Assembly (NCBI RefSeq): GCF_036785885.1 | Contig: NC_092312.1 | Location: forward strand, 16,014,001 to 16,078,000 | Length of the DNA: 64,000 bases | Source of the DNA: Coffea arabica | Lineage: Eukaryota > Streptophyta > Magnoliopsida > Gentianales > Rubiaceae | Direction: 5' to 3' | The notes under the pieces: model-generated | The model's input: the letters and a program-made list of their open reading frames with translations, nothing else | Database searches by the model: none | Told to the model about the DNA's origin: nothing | Translations under genes and position numbers: made by a program | Shown: positions 1-14,280 of the stretch, piece by piece | How positions within the stretch are numbered: the first letter of the stretch is position 1 | Layout of the letters: every line of letters begins with the position of its first letter

Positions 1-628
1 TTACCTTGACCACATGAAAACACCGCAGAAAACAAGAAGAAAATGGTTTTTGCTCAGTGTTTACCCAGCATATGTTTGAACAGATCTTCGATAACTGTGG
101 TTGTTTCAATTAAAGGAACTTTCCTTGTATATGCATATAGGTTAGTATAGTAAAAGTGTTGGTAGTTAAATTGATCAAGTATCCCTCAAAAAAATCAAAA
201 CATCCATGGCATGGATGTTTTTCCCCTGAAGTAAGTAGCTGCAATATTTTAGATGGTGAGATATGTTAGAATCTAGCTTTTTGATGTGCAACTATGATTG
301 CATTTTTCATAGGAATTATCCTTTTCTTGTGAATGGGCTCCCACGCTTCTGGGAGATTAAAATATCCAGTATCCATCTGGTCATCCTGTAGAAAATTCTT
401 CTGACTTTTCACATTTGCACATCCTAATAGCAGCAGTCTATTTTTCTGTCCAAACTCTTTGTAACTCAACTAAAATTCGTGAGCATTAATATTCCTGTTG
501 TGTGTTTCTAGGGAAGTATCATAGCCATTTTTGATCCTCACTTTCAAGTTGCTGTTTGTTTTTCTATAAGGTTATTAATGTTCTTGATTGATCCTCACTT
601 TGAATCTGTTTGAATCTTGTCACTGCAG
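1..628 (+). other. Intron of the V-ATPase subunit a gene; no exon seen
   Basis: This stretch lies upstream of the first exon that can be recognised. The V-ATPase a-subunit exon just before the one at 629 should end in a lysine-rich segment followed by Ser-Gln, and no such sequence with a splice donor was found here. The stretch is AT-rich and is best read as part of a long intron that extends beyond the left edge. It ends in a pyrimidine-rich tract and an AG acceptor at 627-628. Confidence 0.6.
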
Positions 629-2703
629 AAGCTTGGAGACATCATGGAAATGACTTTTGGTGGGCGTTATGTGATTCTGCTAATGTCACTTTTCTCAATC
701 TACACGGGGCTTATCTACAACGAGTTCTTCTCTCTCCCATTTGAATTATTTGGTCGCTCAGCATATGCATGCCGTGATGCTTCTTGCAGGTATTTAAGTT
801 GTTTGGATACCTTGTTGGTATTTTTTGTAAGTTGCAGTCTCTCAAAATGTTAATTTGCTTCTTTGCAGTGAAGCTACTACAGTAGGCTTAATCAAGGCAC
901 GCGATACTTATCCATTTGGTGTGGATCCTGCATGGCATGGTACACGTAGTGAATTGCCATTCCTAAATTCATTAAAGATGAAAATGTCTATACTTATTGG
1001 TGTGGCCCAAATGAACCTTGGGATCATATTGAGCTTCTGCAATGCTTTATTCTTCAGGAACAGCATTAATGTATGGTAAGTCTTATAAGATAATGTTGGT
1101 CCTCATATCGTCATCTCCAATATCTTTAGGCTTGTCATTGAGCACCTGAATGTTGCTTAGTTGCTTCTTGTTATAACTGTTATTTTCCCATACTTGCAAA
1201 CTGACTCTGGAATTTCAGGTGCCAGTTTGTTCCTGAGATGATATTTTTGAATGGCCTCTTTGGCTACCTTTCCATCCTGATTATTATAAAGTGGTGGACT
1301 GGTTCACAAGCTGATCTGTATCATGTCATGATATACATGTTCCTTGGTCCTACGGATGATCTGGGTGAAAATCAGCTTTTCCCTGGCCAGAAGACAACTC
1401 AGGTTTAGTACTCATTTTAGCACAATTATGTGTTTCAATGACTTCTTCTCGTCTTTAGTTCAAATATACCAAAAACTCTTGCAACATATACTCTGTCTAT
1501 GGCTGATTAACTAATTTTTTGCTTCTTGTCCAGATTGTACTGGTGCTGCTGGCTCTTATTTCTGTTCCATGGATGCTGATTCCCAAGCCTTTCCTTCTGA
1601 AGTTGGAACACGATGTATGTTCTTGTTTAACGTTCTGCTATTTTGCTTACTGACACTGCTCTTCTCCTCCCAGCTTAATTGTTTGGTTGCCTTGCAGTTT
1701 TGTTTTCTATTTTGTTTCCTTTTTTTTCACCATTTGGAATCTTGCTGCTGCAGAGACACCATGGTCACTCTTATGCTCCCCTCCAAGACACGGAAGAGTC
1801 TTTGCTGGTGGAGACAAATCAAGATTCACACGGCCATGGAGAATTCGAATTCAGTGAAATTTTTGTCCATCAGCTTATACATACTATAGAGTTTGTGCTT
1901 GGGGCTGTCTCAAATACAGCATCTTATCTTCGTCTGTGGGCTCTCAGGTATGCTGACTCAGAATCACATATTTACTTGGCTCAGGAACCTAGCTATTACT
2001 GTATGCCTCCTGTGCTTCTTGGCACATCACACATATCTGTTTAGTTATGTGCTGATCAGTTGTGTTTTTGACATTTTCAGCCTTGCCCACTCGGAGTTAT
2101 CAAGTGTGTTCTATGAGAAGGTTCTTCTCCTAGCTTGGGGGTAAGTTGATCTATCTTATGTCCCTATTCTACACAGTTGAGCAATAAATTTAACAGTGAC
2201 AGAGATTTCTTGCAACTTCAAAACCTATGAGATATTGAGATATAGTACATATTTTAGAGAATGCAATTCTCAAACAATGCCCTACTATGGTATTAAAGAA
2301 TAATGGGTAAATTTACATCCTTATTACGGAAGGAATAGAAGGGCCTTTTCTTTTGAACTTTTTTGTGGTTTTAACGCATTTGAACAATTTCGGACTTTAA
2401 TTGGGAGTTGTGACAGGTGGTCTCATAGATGATTAAGATGTTACCTCATTTTTAGAGAGCAAAGAATGAATTTCCGTTAACTCATCTGTTTGTTGCAGGT
2501 TCAACAATGTAATCATTTTAATTGTGGGAATCATAGTATTCATCTTTGCAACTGTTGGAGTATTGTTAGTGATGGAAACATTGAGTGCCTTCCTCCATGC
2601 ATTGCGACTTCATTGGGTGGAGTTTCAGAATAAGTTTTATGAGGGCGATGGGTACAAGTTCCACCCGTTCTCGTTTGCCTTACTCAATGATGAGGAGGAT
2701 TGA
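629..2703 (+). CDS. VHA-a3: V-type proton ATPase subunit a, 3' part (VHA-a3-like), seven exons
   Basis: Subunit a is the membrane-embedded V0 subunit that provides the proton half-channels of the vacuolar H+-ATPase. Seven exons are visible: 629-789, 869-1075, 1219-1402, 1534-1614, 1754-1947, 2081-2140 and 2499-2703, giving 363 residues and a TGA stop. Recognisable landmarks are [18 protein letters not shown] at the start, several hydrophobic membrane segments, and a His-rich loop (RHHGHSY). The segment [12 protein letters not shown] contains the arginine equivalent to the essential Arg of yeast Vph1p. [14 protein letters not shown] near the C-terminus contains the conserved Glu. The 5' part of the gene (roughly the cytosolic N-terminal half) lies outside the window. 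The loop sequence resembles the tonoplast a2/a3 forms more than the trans-Golgi a1 form; this isoform choice is an inference. The gene converges with the protease gene at 3899. Confidence 0.95.
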
Positions 2704-3898
2704 ATATAAGGCTCCAAATAATCTGGTTTTGCACAAAACATGGAGTTGTCCGCAATTATTTTACTTGGATGGACATGTATAAAAAAGGGCATTGGGAATG
2801 AAGGAACCTCCTCTACAGCTCTCTCTCTCTCGCTGGTGTTCTAGTCTTTTTTCAAATAATGATTATTATATGCGGAATGCTGTTGTTCTTAGAGGTGGTG
2901 GTGCCTTCACGATGTATAATTATTCAAAGATAAGATGTCCACATGCATTGTAATATTTATCGATTTGTTTATTTAGGTTTATCCAAGTGTATGCGCCAGT
3001 TGTTAAGAAAATAAGGCTGTGCTCTCCCGTTTTTTTAGTACGATGTTGGATTCTTGGTTGCTGATAGAGGACATGCACATCCTGATTGCAATTTGGGAAA
3101 CGGCACTGATATATTCTCTTTCATTTCCTGCTTTATTTTTCTTTTTATTTATTTTGAAAAGGATCAATAGTGGAACTGAACTCCATTCACTTTATTGGTG
3201 ATTCGAAGCAGTGACCTCTAGGTAACGGTAACGTTGCTCAACCAATTTAGTTGATGCGCGTTGTTGTCTGTTTGTGGTGTCGAATGGCCGGGTTCTTGGT
3301 CGCTATGACCTCTAGGTCCCGGGTAAAGTTGCTTAACCAATTGAGTTGAGCTTTGTTGTCCGTTTGTAGTTTCGAATGGCTGAGTTCTTGGTCACGGTAT
3401 GCAACAATAAAGTAAATTGCTTGTTATTTATGTTTCTTGGTTTTGTCGAAGGGAATGCTAGAGCGATCTCAAAAATTCATTGTTCCTATAACCTCCGTAT
3501 CCTTGCTCACGCATTTTTTTCACACACACACATTCAAACTGAGAGCGGGGAAGAATTTAAGAGCCTTCACTGGCCGTTAGGCTGATCCCTCAGTCATCTG
3601 AAAAATCAAGTGTTCATCCGAAAGATAGCTGCGCGTTAGAAGTAAAGCATATTTATGAGAGCAACAATTAATAATTCATTAGTTAAACGCATATTTTGCT
3701 GAGTTTTATGCTTCACGAGGATTACAGAACTTAATATAGAAGGAAAAAGTTCCGTTTTTCAAGCAATGTTGCCAGTGAACTTATGGCCCCTTAACTACTA
3801 GGCATAACAATCAACGGACAGGGAGCAGCTTCATGCAGTCCATACTCCTACTATATACAGAGATGATGTCAATCACGTCATCACCACAGCCACTCTTT
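2704..3898. other. Convergent intergenic region with the 3' UTRs of two genes
   Basis: The region lies between the stop codons of the convergent V-ATPase and RD19-like genes. The left part, to about 3000, is probably 3' UTR of the V-ATPase transcript and includes a CT-repeat near 2820. The right part, from about 3740, is probably 3' UTR of the protease. The only other structure seen is a tandem duplication at 3212-3395. No coding exon was recognised. Confidence 0.5.
3212..3395. repeat. Two-copy tandem duplication, period 94 bp
   Basis: The segment starting TGACCTCTAGGT at 3212 recurs at 3306 with about 80-85% similarity by eye, including shared TTGCT(C/T)AACCAATT and GTTCTTGGTC blocks. The copies abut. 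The sequence resembles no gene recognised here. Confidence 0.75.
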
Positions 3899-6257
<2,359 letters not shown>

Positions 6258-6296
6258 TGTCGATGCCTCGAGCTTTCTGCGAGCGAATCCTCCGCC

Positions 6297-6309
6297 TTTT
6301 TATATATAG
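6297..6309 (-). promoter_or_regulatory. TATA box of the RD19-like protease
   Basis: On the minus strand the sequence reads TATATATAAAAAG about 40-50 bases upstream of the ATG at 6257. This fits a TATA box with a short 5' UTR. Further upstream, around 6405-6418, an ACGCGTGGC stretch resembles ABRE/CE3-type elements, but a match this short can occur by chance. Confidence 0.6.
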
Positions 6310-9260
6310 ATGTCGGCCTATAGAGACAGGTAGATTATGAGTATCTACCAGTCGATTGTGGAGGTTGCTTGGGCGTGGAGGTTAACGTGTAACCAATGAT
6401 CATGGGACGCGTGGCGAATTTGGATTTGTGTGAGGAGCGGTAGTTGCTTCCTCCTTTGGTTTTTTGTTTTTGGGTTGGTTGAGGGCCTTTTTACCTGTGG
6501 GGCCAGCGGGGTATTCCGGTTGCGGATAGGACAGAAGACGAAGGTGCACTCCTAAGTCCTAAGAAGGTTTGGCTAAAAGGATAGGTTAATTTCACTTTAC
6601 ACCCTTTGACTATTCTCAAATTTCATTTTAGCCCCAAATTTTTCAATGTCCACAATTCCCTAATTTAAACTTTAAAAATTTCACAATCCACTACAGTTGA
6701 CTAACTACGTCTCGTAAGATGACCCTTTCAACTTTCACTCCTTTTCTTTTCTTTGTTTGGTCCTTAAAATTCCCTTTTTTTTCTTTGGAAAGGTGTTAAA
6801 ACTCTCTTTTTTGGATAGGGTATTTGATAGTAGGAAAAGAATTGAGCTTTTACTAGCTCTGAATGAGAAGAAAAAAAAATTGCAACAAGAGCAAGGTTTG
6901 AAAATACTTTTACGAATTGTTGGAAGATCAAATCAACTCGAATTTGTTGGGTATTTAATGAAAATTGATGTGATCCTGTGAAGAAAATTGATGTCAACAA
7001 AGAACTTTCCGATTGATTCTAGACCAATTACTAGACATGCTTAGTAGTTGCTTCGACCCAACAAAAAACTTCTCGCCGGTGAGTTATGCAAAAACCAGTT
7101 ATCTAAACCTCTCTTATTGAGCAATAACAAATGGGGTTTGAGTGACCTTCATTAAGATAAGTCATAGTTGATTAAGTATAGGTAAGTTCCACGTAGTCTA
7201 TTAGGCCGTTCCTTATTATGACTGGCTAGTGCATGTGAAGACCAGTTATTCTTTCGATTTTAAAATTTTCATATAGTACGATAGTTGATGGACTCTATCC
7301 GTATAGCGGAAATTAATGGACAATTTTTTTTTAAAAAAAAAAAAAAAATTTCCGGTGCTCCTACCTAAATTGATGCTTTTGCTTCCATTTCAGCAAGCGG
7401 ATGCATTTACGCCTGTTTATGTGTTGCCTGGCAAAAACTTTCATCATCCAACAACTTGCTGCCGGTATCATCTTCTACATTACCTGTTAATTACGTTCAA
7501 TTCTGCCACATGACGTGGTGACAGCTATTTTAGTTACTAGGAGAGCCAGAAAGTGGCTTCATAGGCCGCAATTCACGAGCACTACTTCAGATCGTAGACA
7601 TAACTTCTATCAGACTCAAAGAACAAATCGTCGAACGCGAGCCAGCAAAAAGGAGCTGCTGGTTGGGGTGGTCGAGCCTTTCCGGTGAGGTGGGACCGTG
7701 AAAGTTGAGAGAACCTCATGGTGGATTACTCTCATTTATAGTTCCCAGGTTGTTTGGAATATGGTATAAAGAATTTCTCTTGGCGACAAGAATCATAAGA
7801 CTAAGAATAAAGCAGCGGCACACAGACTTAGTTGTTGTCTCGTCTCTAATGGTAAGATTAAGATGACTAACACAGACAGTCTGTCACACAGTTAAACGTG
7901 ATTTTTATATTCTAATAATAACTAGTTGTCGCGCCAATCTTCTTCTTCTTCTTCTACTCCTCCTCCAAAAGAAAGGAAAAAAGGTAAAGGGCCTATGCAT
8001 TTGTTGCTCATTACTAAGTCTGGAGCTCGTCGATCGATTTGTCCCGGGTTACCCGTTACTAAATCTAAGCACGTCCTGTTTAAGCCGTAGTTGATGGCTA
8101 CGAGGAATCATGGCACTTGTCACTCTACCGCCTACTCTTATACTGGTAACCTCGTAAGCGACAGCCCATGCCTGCGTATCTATATGAGGAAGTAATGCTA
8201 ATCACGCTTAAGGTTGGAGTATTACATATCAATCATCTAATCATTATGAGGAATGGTACCAAAAAACCTACTACATGGCTGGGTATACCAGCGGGGCATC
8301 GTATTTGTGAATTTGGGCTCGGAGTGTCACACCTGACCCAAACCCAAACACCGTGGGAGACTTGTGGGCTTGAATAGAATCTCATTTGGACTCTATAGAG
8401 ATAGAATAGACTTGGCCGATACCACTTTATGCATTGAATTAATAAATCTTTCTTGCATGTTGCACCATTCTCCAACCATAATTTTGCCACTTGCAAATGG
8501 TGATTAAATCGGATTTCCCTTCCGTTTAAATTCCATGTCTGTGCATATTTTTAGCTTTCAAATTTATGATATTTAATAGTGCATTACCTCTGGATATCAA
8601 TTAGGATTTGGATTTGGGTACAGTTCTTCTTCTTCAAACCCGATGGGCTTTGGATGCTATTACAAGTCTAAGAAAATATCTTGTTTCGAACTGAAATTAG
8701 TGATTTCAACGTAAACCTTTACCCATTCACGTACCTGCATTTAACACCTATAAATTTATAGGTCAAAATCCCTGAGCATGAGAGCATGCTAATCACACTA
8801 AACCTTTTCTTTTTTCTTTTTTTTTTGTCAATAAAAAGTAAACCAAGCCAAATATGCTCCTTGTAATTTGCTGTAAAGAAGCACAAGTATACATCGCACC
8901 CTTGCACACCTGTAATCATAACCTGTGAAGGGAAGGTTTTTTTGATGTCCTGATGACACAGTCTATGAAACTCTAGGCTATTGATAGACCTGTAGGACGA
9001 GAAAGCAGCAGAAAAGGAAGTAGCAACGAAGCAAAATTCTGATCTAACACTTCAATACCAGGAGAGAGTTAAGTGAAATAATCATACACAAAGGCCAATC
9101 TCACTAATGAAACTGCTGCCAAAGTCCCCATATTTGAATTGTCAAAGGCAAAACTTAGCCATGTCCATGTACATGTAGATGTTCGTTTGAGAAGGATAAT
9201 TTAGCCTGACAACTTTCTCTATACCAGCTCTAAATTAGAGTAGGGGGATGTGTTAGAAGA
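6310..9260. other. Intergenic, no gene recognised
   Basis: This interval lies between the promoter of the protease gene and the distal terminal exon of the RBR gene. It holds long A/T runs (7322-7350), a TCT/TTC triplet tract near 7940-7955 and scattered short reading frames without recognisable domains. A 53-codon frame at 7929-8090 that starts after a stop has a Ser run and basic residues but no supporting splice context. The part from about 8700 to 9260 may be 3' UTR or downstream flank of the RBR gene. Confidence 0.45.
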
Positions 9261-9435
9261 CTATACATTATGTTTGCGACTTTCTGTATTCCAAAACAGG
9301 AAAAGGACTCCGAAAACACCAATAAGAACTGTGAAAATTCGAAGGAACCATACGCAGCACATAGAAGTACTGTCGCAAGTACACCAATGCTGATAGACCT
9401 GTCTTCCACATTTGTAGCAAAAAGAGGCAAGGCAT
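9261..9435 (-). CDS. Second (distal) terminal exon of the RBR ligase gene: RING2 end plus membrane helix
   Basis: On the minus strand an AG acceptor at 9436-9437 opens a reading frame in the same phase as the proximal terminal exon at 9909-10077. It encodes 57 residues to a TAG stop at 9261-9263. The first residues read RCLASFCYKCGRQVYQHWCTC, against RCATTFCYRCGGKVNRHWCDC in the proximal exon: 12 of 21 positions are identical and every Cys and His ligand is kept. A hydrophobic stretch follows (VWFLRIFTVLIGVFGVLFLF), then a short polar tail ending RKHNV. It can therefore replace the proximal exon exactly. Either it is an alternative last exon, used with a downstream poly(A) site, or it is the remnant of a tandem gene duplication whose upstream exons were lost. 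Sequence alone cannot separate the two, but the intact frame, splice site and ligands argue for function. Confidence 0.75.
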
Positions 9436-9908
9436 CTACATACAACATCAAAGAGCAGACGGAAAAAAATCAGATCCCATCATTCAAATCCTTGTTCTAC
9501 CCTTTTCTTCATCTATTCAGCAATTAAAGGTAAAGCATGAGTCTACCTAAGCTGTAATGTTGGTCCCATGCTAGTGGAGTACCCTCTCCCCGGTCCCTCT
9601 TTGCTATTTCCCTCTCAAGATAAGATACTAATTGACTTATGTTAATTAGAATCAAATGGAACTGTGCAACTGCAGTGAAAATTAGGTTAACATGTAACCA
9701 AGGAACTTGAGGAAAGTTCGCATAGCTGAGCCCACAAACGACTTGTTAGGCCTCTTTACACATTCTCGGATCATCGTTAAACTTGGCAATCCAGTATACG
9801 AAGTAACTTCTCATATCAAGATGGCAGGATGAAGAAACTTACCAAGTACAGAAATATTTGAAGTATCCCTATCCCTAAACTTTAATATACAATCAAATTC
9901 CTTTTAGC

Positions 9909-11707
9909 CTATGTACAATTTCTTATGGTATCAATGATCAGAAACATAAATGGCCAGAAAGTTAAGAGGAAAAAGAGAATCAAAAAGAAGCATATGCAGG
10001 CCCTACGAGGTCTCTGACAATCGCACCAATGTCGATTGACCTTCCCTCCACACCTGTAGCAAAATGTAGTAGCACATCTACATGCAAAAAGTAGCATATA
10101 TGCAATTAGATCTCATCTGCATCATTGGGTTACCTAGCTAACTTTAACATTCACCATTATCTGGCCTTTAGGTGATGGCATCAGCATCTAAACCAGTTTC
10201 TTAACGGTAATCTAAATTGCTTTTAATCAGATACTTCCAGTCATCTCACTGAAGAGGATAGATACAACAAAGATTCAAATGTGAGGATTGCCAATCTAGC
10301 TGGTTATACAAAGCTTGCAAAGCTCTATTTTTTGCATTTAATACGCTTTCCCTTTTTTTTTTCTGGTTGCATTTAATGTGATTTCCCCCTTGTCTTTAGC
10401 CACCAAGTAGACCATACAAACTGAGTAAATGTCAATAAGACAGAACGAGCACGACAGACATCTATGATAACTTGTTCACACCGCAGGAAACAAACTGAAC
10501 TTTGTTTTGGTTTGGAATCAACTAAATTCTCCCCCTTCTTTCCTACTCCCCCAGCATCCCTTGTCTTAGCTGGAAGGTTCAGCAAAGCTGAAAGCTCAAC
10601 CTATTGCCATGCTGTAGAACAAAATCCACTAATACCCTGTTGCAGTAATTTATTACCCTTCCATGACAAAATCCTGAAAGACTAGCCATCCATAGCCCTT
10701 TCATACGCTCAGCTCCCAATTAAATTCCATACACTTCCTCTCCTACCCTGCTGATACAAAATTTTTCTTTTTTGTTCTGTTTTCCCTCACCTAATATTCC
10801 AAAACACAGACAGCCTTCTATCGTCCACAAAATACCAGCCTCCACCACCATCTCTATTAGAAGTAACAATTACTAATCAAGACTAATTGCTACAGCCAAT
10901 TAATCTTAAAAATTGCTCTCTTTTGTGCAATTGACCATATTATTATCCTTCATTTAAAAAAAAAAGAAAAAAAGAAATAGTGTTTAAAAAAAAATTGTAC
11001 CTGCATTTAACAATCTGACAACCTTCAATGAGCTCAACAAAATGCTGACACTGAGGACACCTCATCCAATTCTTCTGCTCCACAAGAACCCCAAATGCAC
11101 GGTCATTCCTATCCCTGAATTCCCCACTCTCCTCACACCTAAAACCAGCGTGCCACGGAAGCTTGCACTGGAAGCAAAAGAGCCGCTTGCAACAGGGACA
11201 CGTGGCCTTCTTCACAGTCCCGCCGCACTCGTTCACGATCAACGCCGAGCAATTCCTGTTGGGACAAAAACTCCTCGGAAAACCCATCACCGCCGACTCG
11301 CAGAGCGAGTCGCACCATTTCACAAACAGTTGGGGGCCCACAAGGGTCCGGCAAGCTTGAGGATCCAGGAACTGGGAGCAATTCAAAGCCGGGCAGGCGA
11401 TTTTGGAAACGTTGTCGTCCAGCTTCGCTTGGATGTACCTGATCATGCAGTCCTTGCAGAATGGGTGGGGCCCGCATTTGTCATTGTTTGGGCTTTTGAA
11501 TAACTGGGTTGGTGAAATAATGGGTTCGATGCAAATTTCGCAGGTGGAAGGTTGGTTTTCTTGTGGTAGTTGAGGCGGTGGTTGTGGTAGTGGTGAGAGG
11601 GGCAGCTGCTGGGGTGGCAGTGGTGGTGGTGGTTCATCTTCGTTGGTGGGGTCTTGAGATTGCAGGGGCCTCGCCGGGGTTGCCAAATTGTTCCCCATTC
11701 GCCTCAA
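9909..11707 (-). CDS. RING-IBR-RING E3 ubiquitin ligase with C-terminal membrane anchor (RSL1/RFA-like), 291 aa
   Basis: RBR ligases take ubiquitin from an E2 onto a RING2 cysteine and pass it to a substrate. Exons are 11001-11707 and 9909-10077 (minus strand), separated by a 922-bp intron. Residues 1-53 are a Pro-rich, low-complexity N-terminus. RING1 starts at C56 (STCEICIEP), the IBR spans about 148-191 (SFCPNRNCSAL to HAGFRC), and RING2 begins at C217 (RCPQCQHFVELIEGC). C230 in EGC is in the place of the catalytic Cys of HHARI. The second exon supplies the rest of RING2 (FCYRCG, HWC) and a long hydrophobic helix near the C-terminus. Arabidopsis RSL1/RFA proteins share this RBR-plus-TM plan and target ABA receptors at the plasma membrane; that role is inferred from architecture only. 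The start could be M1 (11707) or M4 (11698). A second terminal exon lies downstream at 9261-9435. Confidence 0.88.
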
Positions 11708-12496
11708 TTAAGGTTTGTTTGAATAATACTAGCAGAAGGCATGTGATCAGGGCGAAGAGGCTGGTCGAAATTCTCAGTTGCAGAGTTCTACTGCGAATTT
11801 TGGGTTTTTGTATCTCACATTGGAGTTGAGACTAATTTATGCAAGCGGTGTTTGATAATTACTATTCTTTTTTTATTATTAATTCTTGCTGAGGTTATCT
11901 TTTTTAATTAATTCTTGCAGTGTTTAATAATTATTCTTTCGAGCGGTGTTTAATAGTAGTATATCTTTTGTGCTGAGGTTATTTAGTTTTTGAGAAAAGA
12001 GATTTAGTTGCTTAGTCTTTTTTTTTTTTCCCTGGCAACGATGGCATCCGCTTAGTTGCTTAGTCAGCGGTAGTAAATATGGGTTATAGCATCCAAAATT
12101 TTTTCTGCAAATTTTTTTTTTGACAGCTGTCCTTCATTAGGATGCAGAATTGAGAGTGACATTGGACGGGAATTTGACTTTTTTTTTTTTCCTAAACTTA
12201 GATAGTAGGAAATACAGCAAAAAATAGCAATTAGAGAAAAAAAAAAAAAAAAAGCAGAGAATTTTTGGACTGTCCATGGTACAATTATGGAAGAGTTTCT
12301 TTGGTGACTACTGCCGACCAGGCAAGCAAGATAGGAGAAAGCACATGAAAATTACAATTGAAGTCCCTTTTTTTTTTTCATTTTTAAATACAAAGATCAA
12401 ATATCATCCAAGAGAAATCCTCACCGTACAACCAGGAACAGCAGCTGACCAAAGTGATTACCAAATGGAGTCAACTGCGGGCCGGTGTTACGAATT

Positions 12497-12617
12497 CTTT
12501 TTGTGATGTGGTGCATATGAGATAAAAAAATAATAATTAAAAAAATAAAAAAGTGATTGAAATTTGTGAAGCAAATTATTTTATTTGAAATCAAGGCGAT
12601 CCAAACAAACCAAAACT
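12497..12617. mobile_element. MITE-like fragment related to the element at 17999-18160
   Basis: The block TTTTTGTGATGTGGTGCATA, followed by GAGATAAAAAAATAA and a GTGATTGAAA segment, matches in order the GATATATTGTATGTGAGAAA and following blocks of the element at 17999-18160. The right end (ATCCAAACAAACC) resembles the ends of other MITE-like elements here. No target-site duplication could be fixed, so the borders are approximate. Confidence 0.35.
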
Positions 12618-14018
12618 TTTTTTTTTTTCAAGTGTGAAGTGATCTGTAGAGAGCACAAAAACAAAAACTGGCCGCGAATAAGATCAAAATGTCGTTTGTT
12701 GTTGTTAAAATCGCTATAACTCAGCAGTAGACTGGGTTTTGTCTCTTTTTACAAGATACATACATGTTTCTTTTCTTCTCTTTTGTCTGTCACGTTTTCA
12801 GTTTTATTTGCTTCTATTGTAAGAAAAAAAAATCAAAAATATCACAGTACATAGGCAAAAAAAAAGAGATAGTACTAGATAAAGTAGTTTTTGGTGGTGA
12901 CATCGAAGAAGTTGCCGGTGCATTACAAAGAAGATTAATTCCCCCATAAGCCAACGTCTGCCCAAGGACACGAGGTTACAATGCAATACAATTTCCGTGA
13001 AATAGGTACGGGAGGGGGAAAAATATACTATTGAGTGTAGAACGGTAAAAGCACCTACCAAACCAATCATGCGCTTCGTATGGAATGGGAGACTGGAAAT
13101 TGTTACGCAAATTAGAGGAGGACACGGCTCGAGAGTTTTCCCACGCATTTCTTTCCATATGAAGGGACTCAATTAAAGACTTTGAGAGCCAGTTCCCCGC
13201 CCAAGCCTGCTTCCCAGCCCCAGGTCATGTGGTCATTTGTTTCTTGTGGACAGGTGAATGTGACATTGAATTTCCTTTTACTGCAAACTGAAAACGCCTG
13301 TACTTCCTTTCGAATTTACCCTCCCAGTCATCAATAATTGCACCGAAATTGCTACGAAGATTCATCGCATGAATTTGATTTTGATGCATTTCCATCCCCC
13401 CCTTCCAATCCCTTTCTCCGCTGAATTTGATTTCGATGCATTTAATAAACAAGAAGAGGGAGGAAGATTTGAACACGTGTCCATGCCACTTAATCTCAAG
13501 TAAGCATCAATGTGAAGCTTAGCATAATGCAATTATGCTACCAAATCTTGCATCAATGGATTGGATTGCTACTGTTAAAAATTCACCGTGTACTTTAAAC
13601 CTTTTTTTTTTTTAACCAACAATTGGCTAGCTTTAAAATTTGATTTTTTTTTTTTTTTTGCCTTACAAATTATAAATCAGACCATGTTACACGGATTTGG
13701 TTGGGCTCCAGAGTCCCATTTGCACCTCTCTTTTGATTGTCCACGAGATTCCAATGTGGATCCATTCACGAAAGAATAAAAGTAGGGCCCGTTTGGGTAT
13801 ACCATAGATCGCAGTTTCGCAACCCCGTTCGAGATAGTTAATGCTGCATACAGCGCAACAATGATTTGTCCAAGATTTTTTGGGCCAAATTCATCAAACG
13901 TATCGGTTCTGCTAAAGAGGACGTGTTGGCAAGAACCTGACCTATACATGCATTTCAAGTTTAATCAACTTCCAAAAAAAAAAAAAAAAAAAGGCTCTTC
14001 GAAGTTGAGAGTAACTTA

Positions 14019-14280
14019 GGCCATGTTTGATAATCTAATTTAGCACTTAAATTTAATGGATTTAAATCTTAATATGTTCCACGCATTTGATAATCAAAAA
14101 TTGAATATTTGAAATAATTAAGTGGCATTGAATTTCCTAGACAAAAATTGCTCCAAAAAATAAACGATAAACTATTCACTTATAACTAAATGTGATATAC
14201 ATTCAAATGTATTAGATTTAATACTTAACAATTGAATAATTTAATAGATTCAGATTTCAGTTTTATCAAATGCAGCTCTT
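14019..14280. mobile_element. MITE-like element, possibly hAT-derived
   Basis: The left end GGCCATGTTTGATAATCTAA and the right end TTTTATCAAATGCAGCTCTT are rough inverted counterparts sharing (G/C)CATTTGATAA. The interior is AT-rich, without coding sequence, and contains AATTGAATAATT-like near-palindromes. The size, about 260 bp, fits a non-autonomous DNA element. A clean 8-bp target-site duplication was not found. Confidence 0.4.

Noticed and set aside
266-469. 67-residue minus-strand frame inside the V-ATPase intron
   Set aside because: It lies antisense within an intron, without recognisable similarity or splice sites.
7929-8090. 53-codon plus-strand frame with a Ser run and basic residues
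   Set aside because: It follows a stop, has no Met at its start, no recognisable domain and no clear splice context; the Ser run comes from a TCT repeat.
8840-8895. A possible third, degenerate copy of the RBR terminal exon on the minus strand
   Set aside because: A few words (ATGTATACTTGTGCTTCTTT, CATATTTGG) recall the other two exons, but the Cys/His ligands and frame are not kept and the match is no better than chance by eye.
13677-13958. 93-residue minus-strand frame
   Set aside because: No recognisable motif, next to long A/T tracts and a GGGCCCGTTTGG repeat end; probably repeat-derived or chance.
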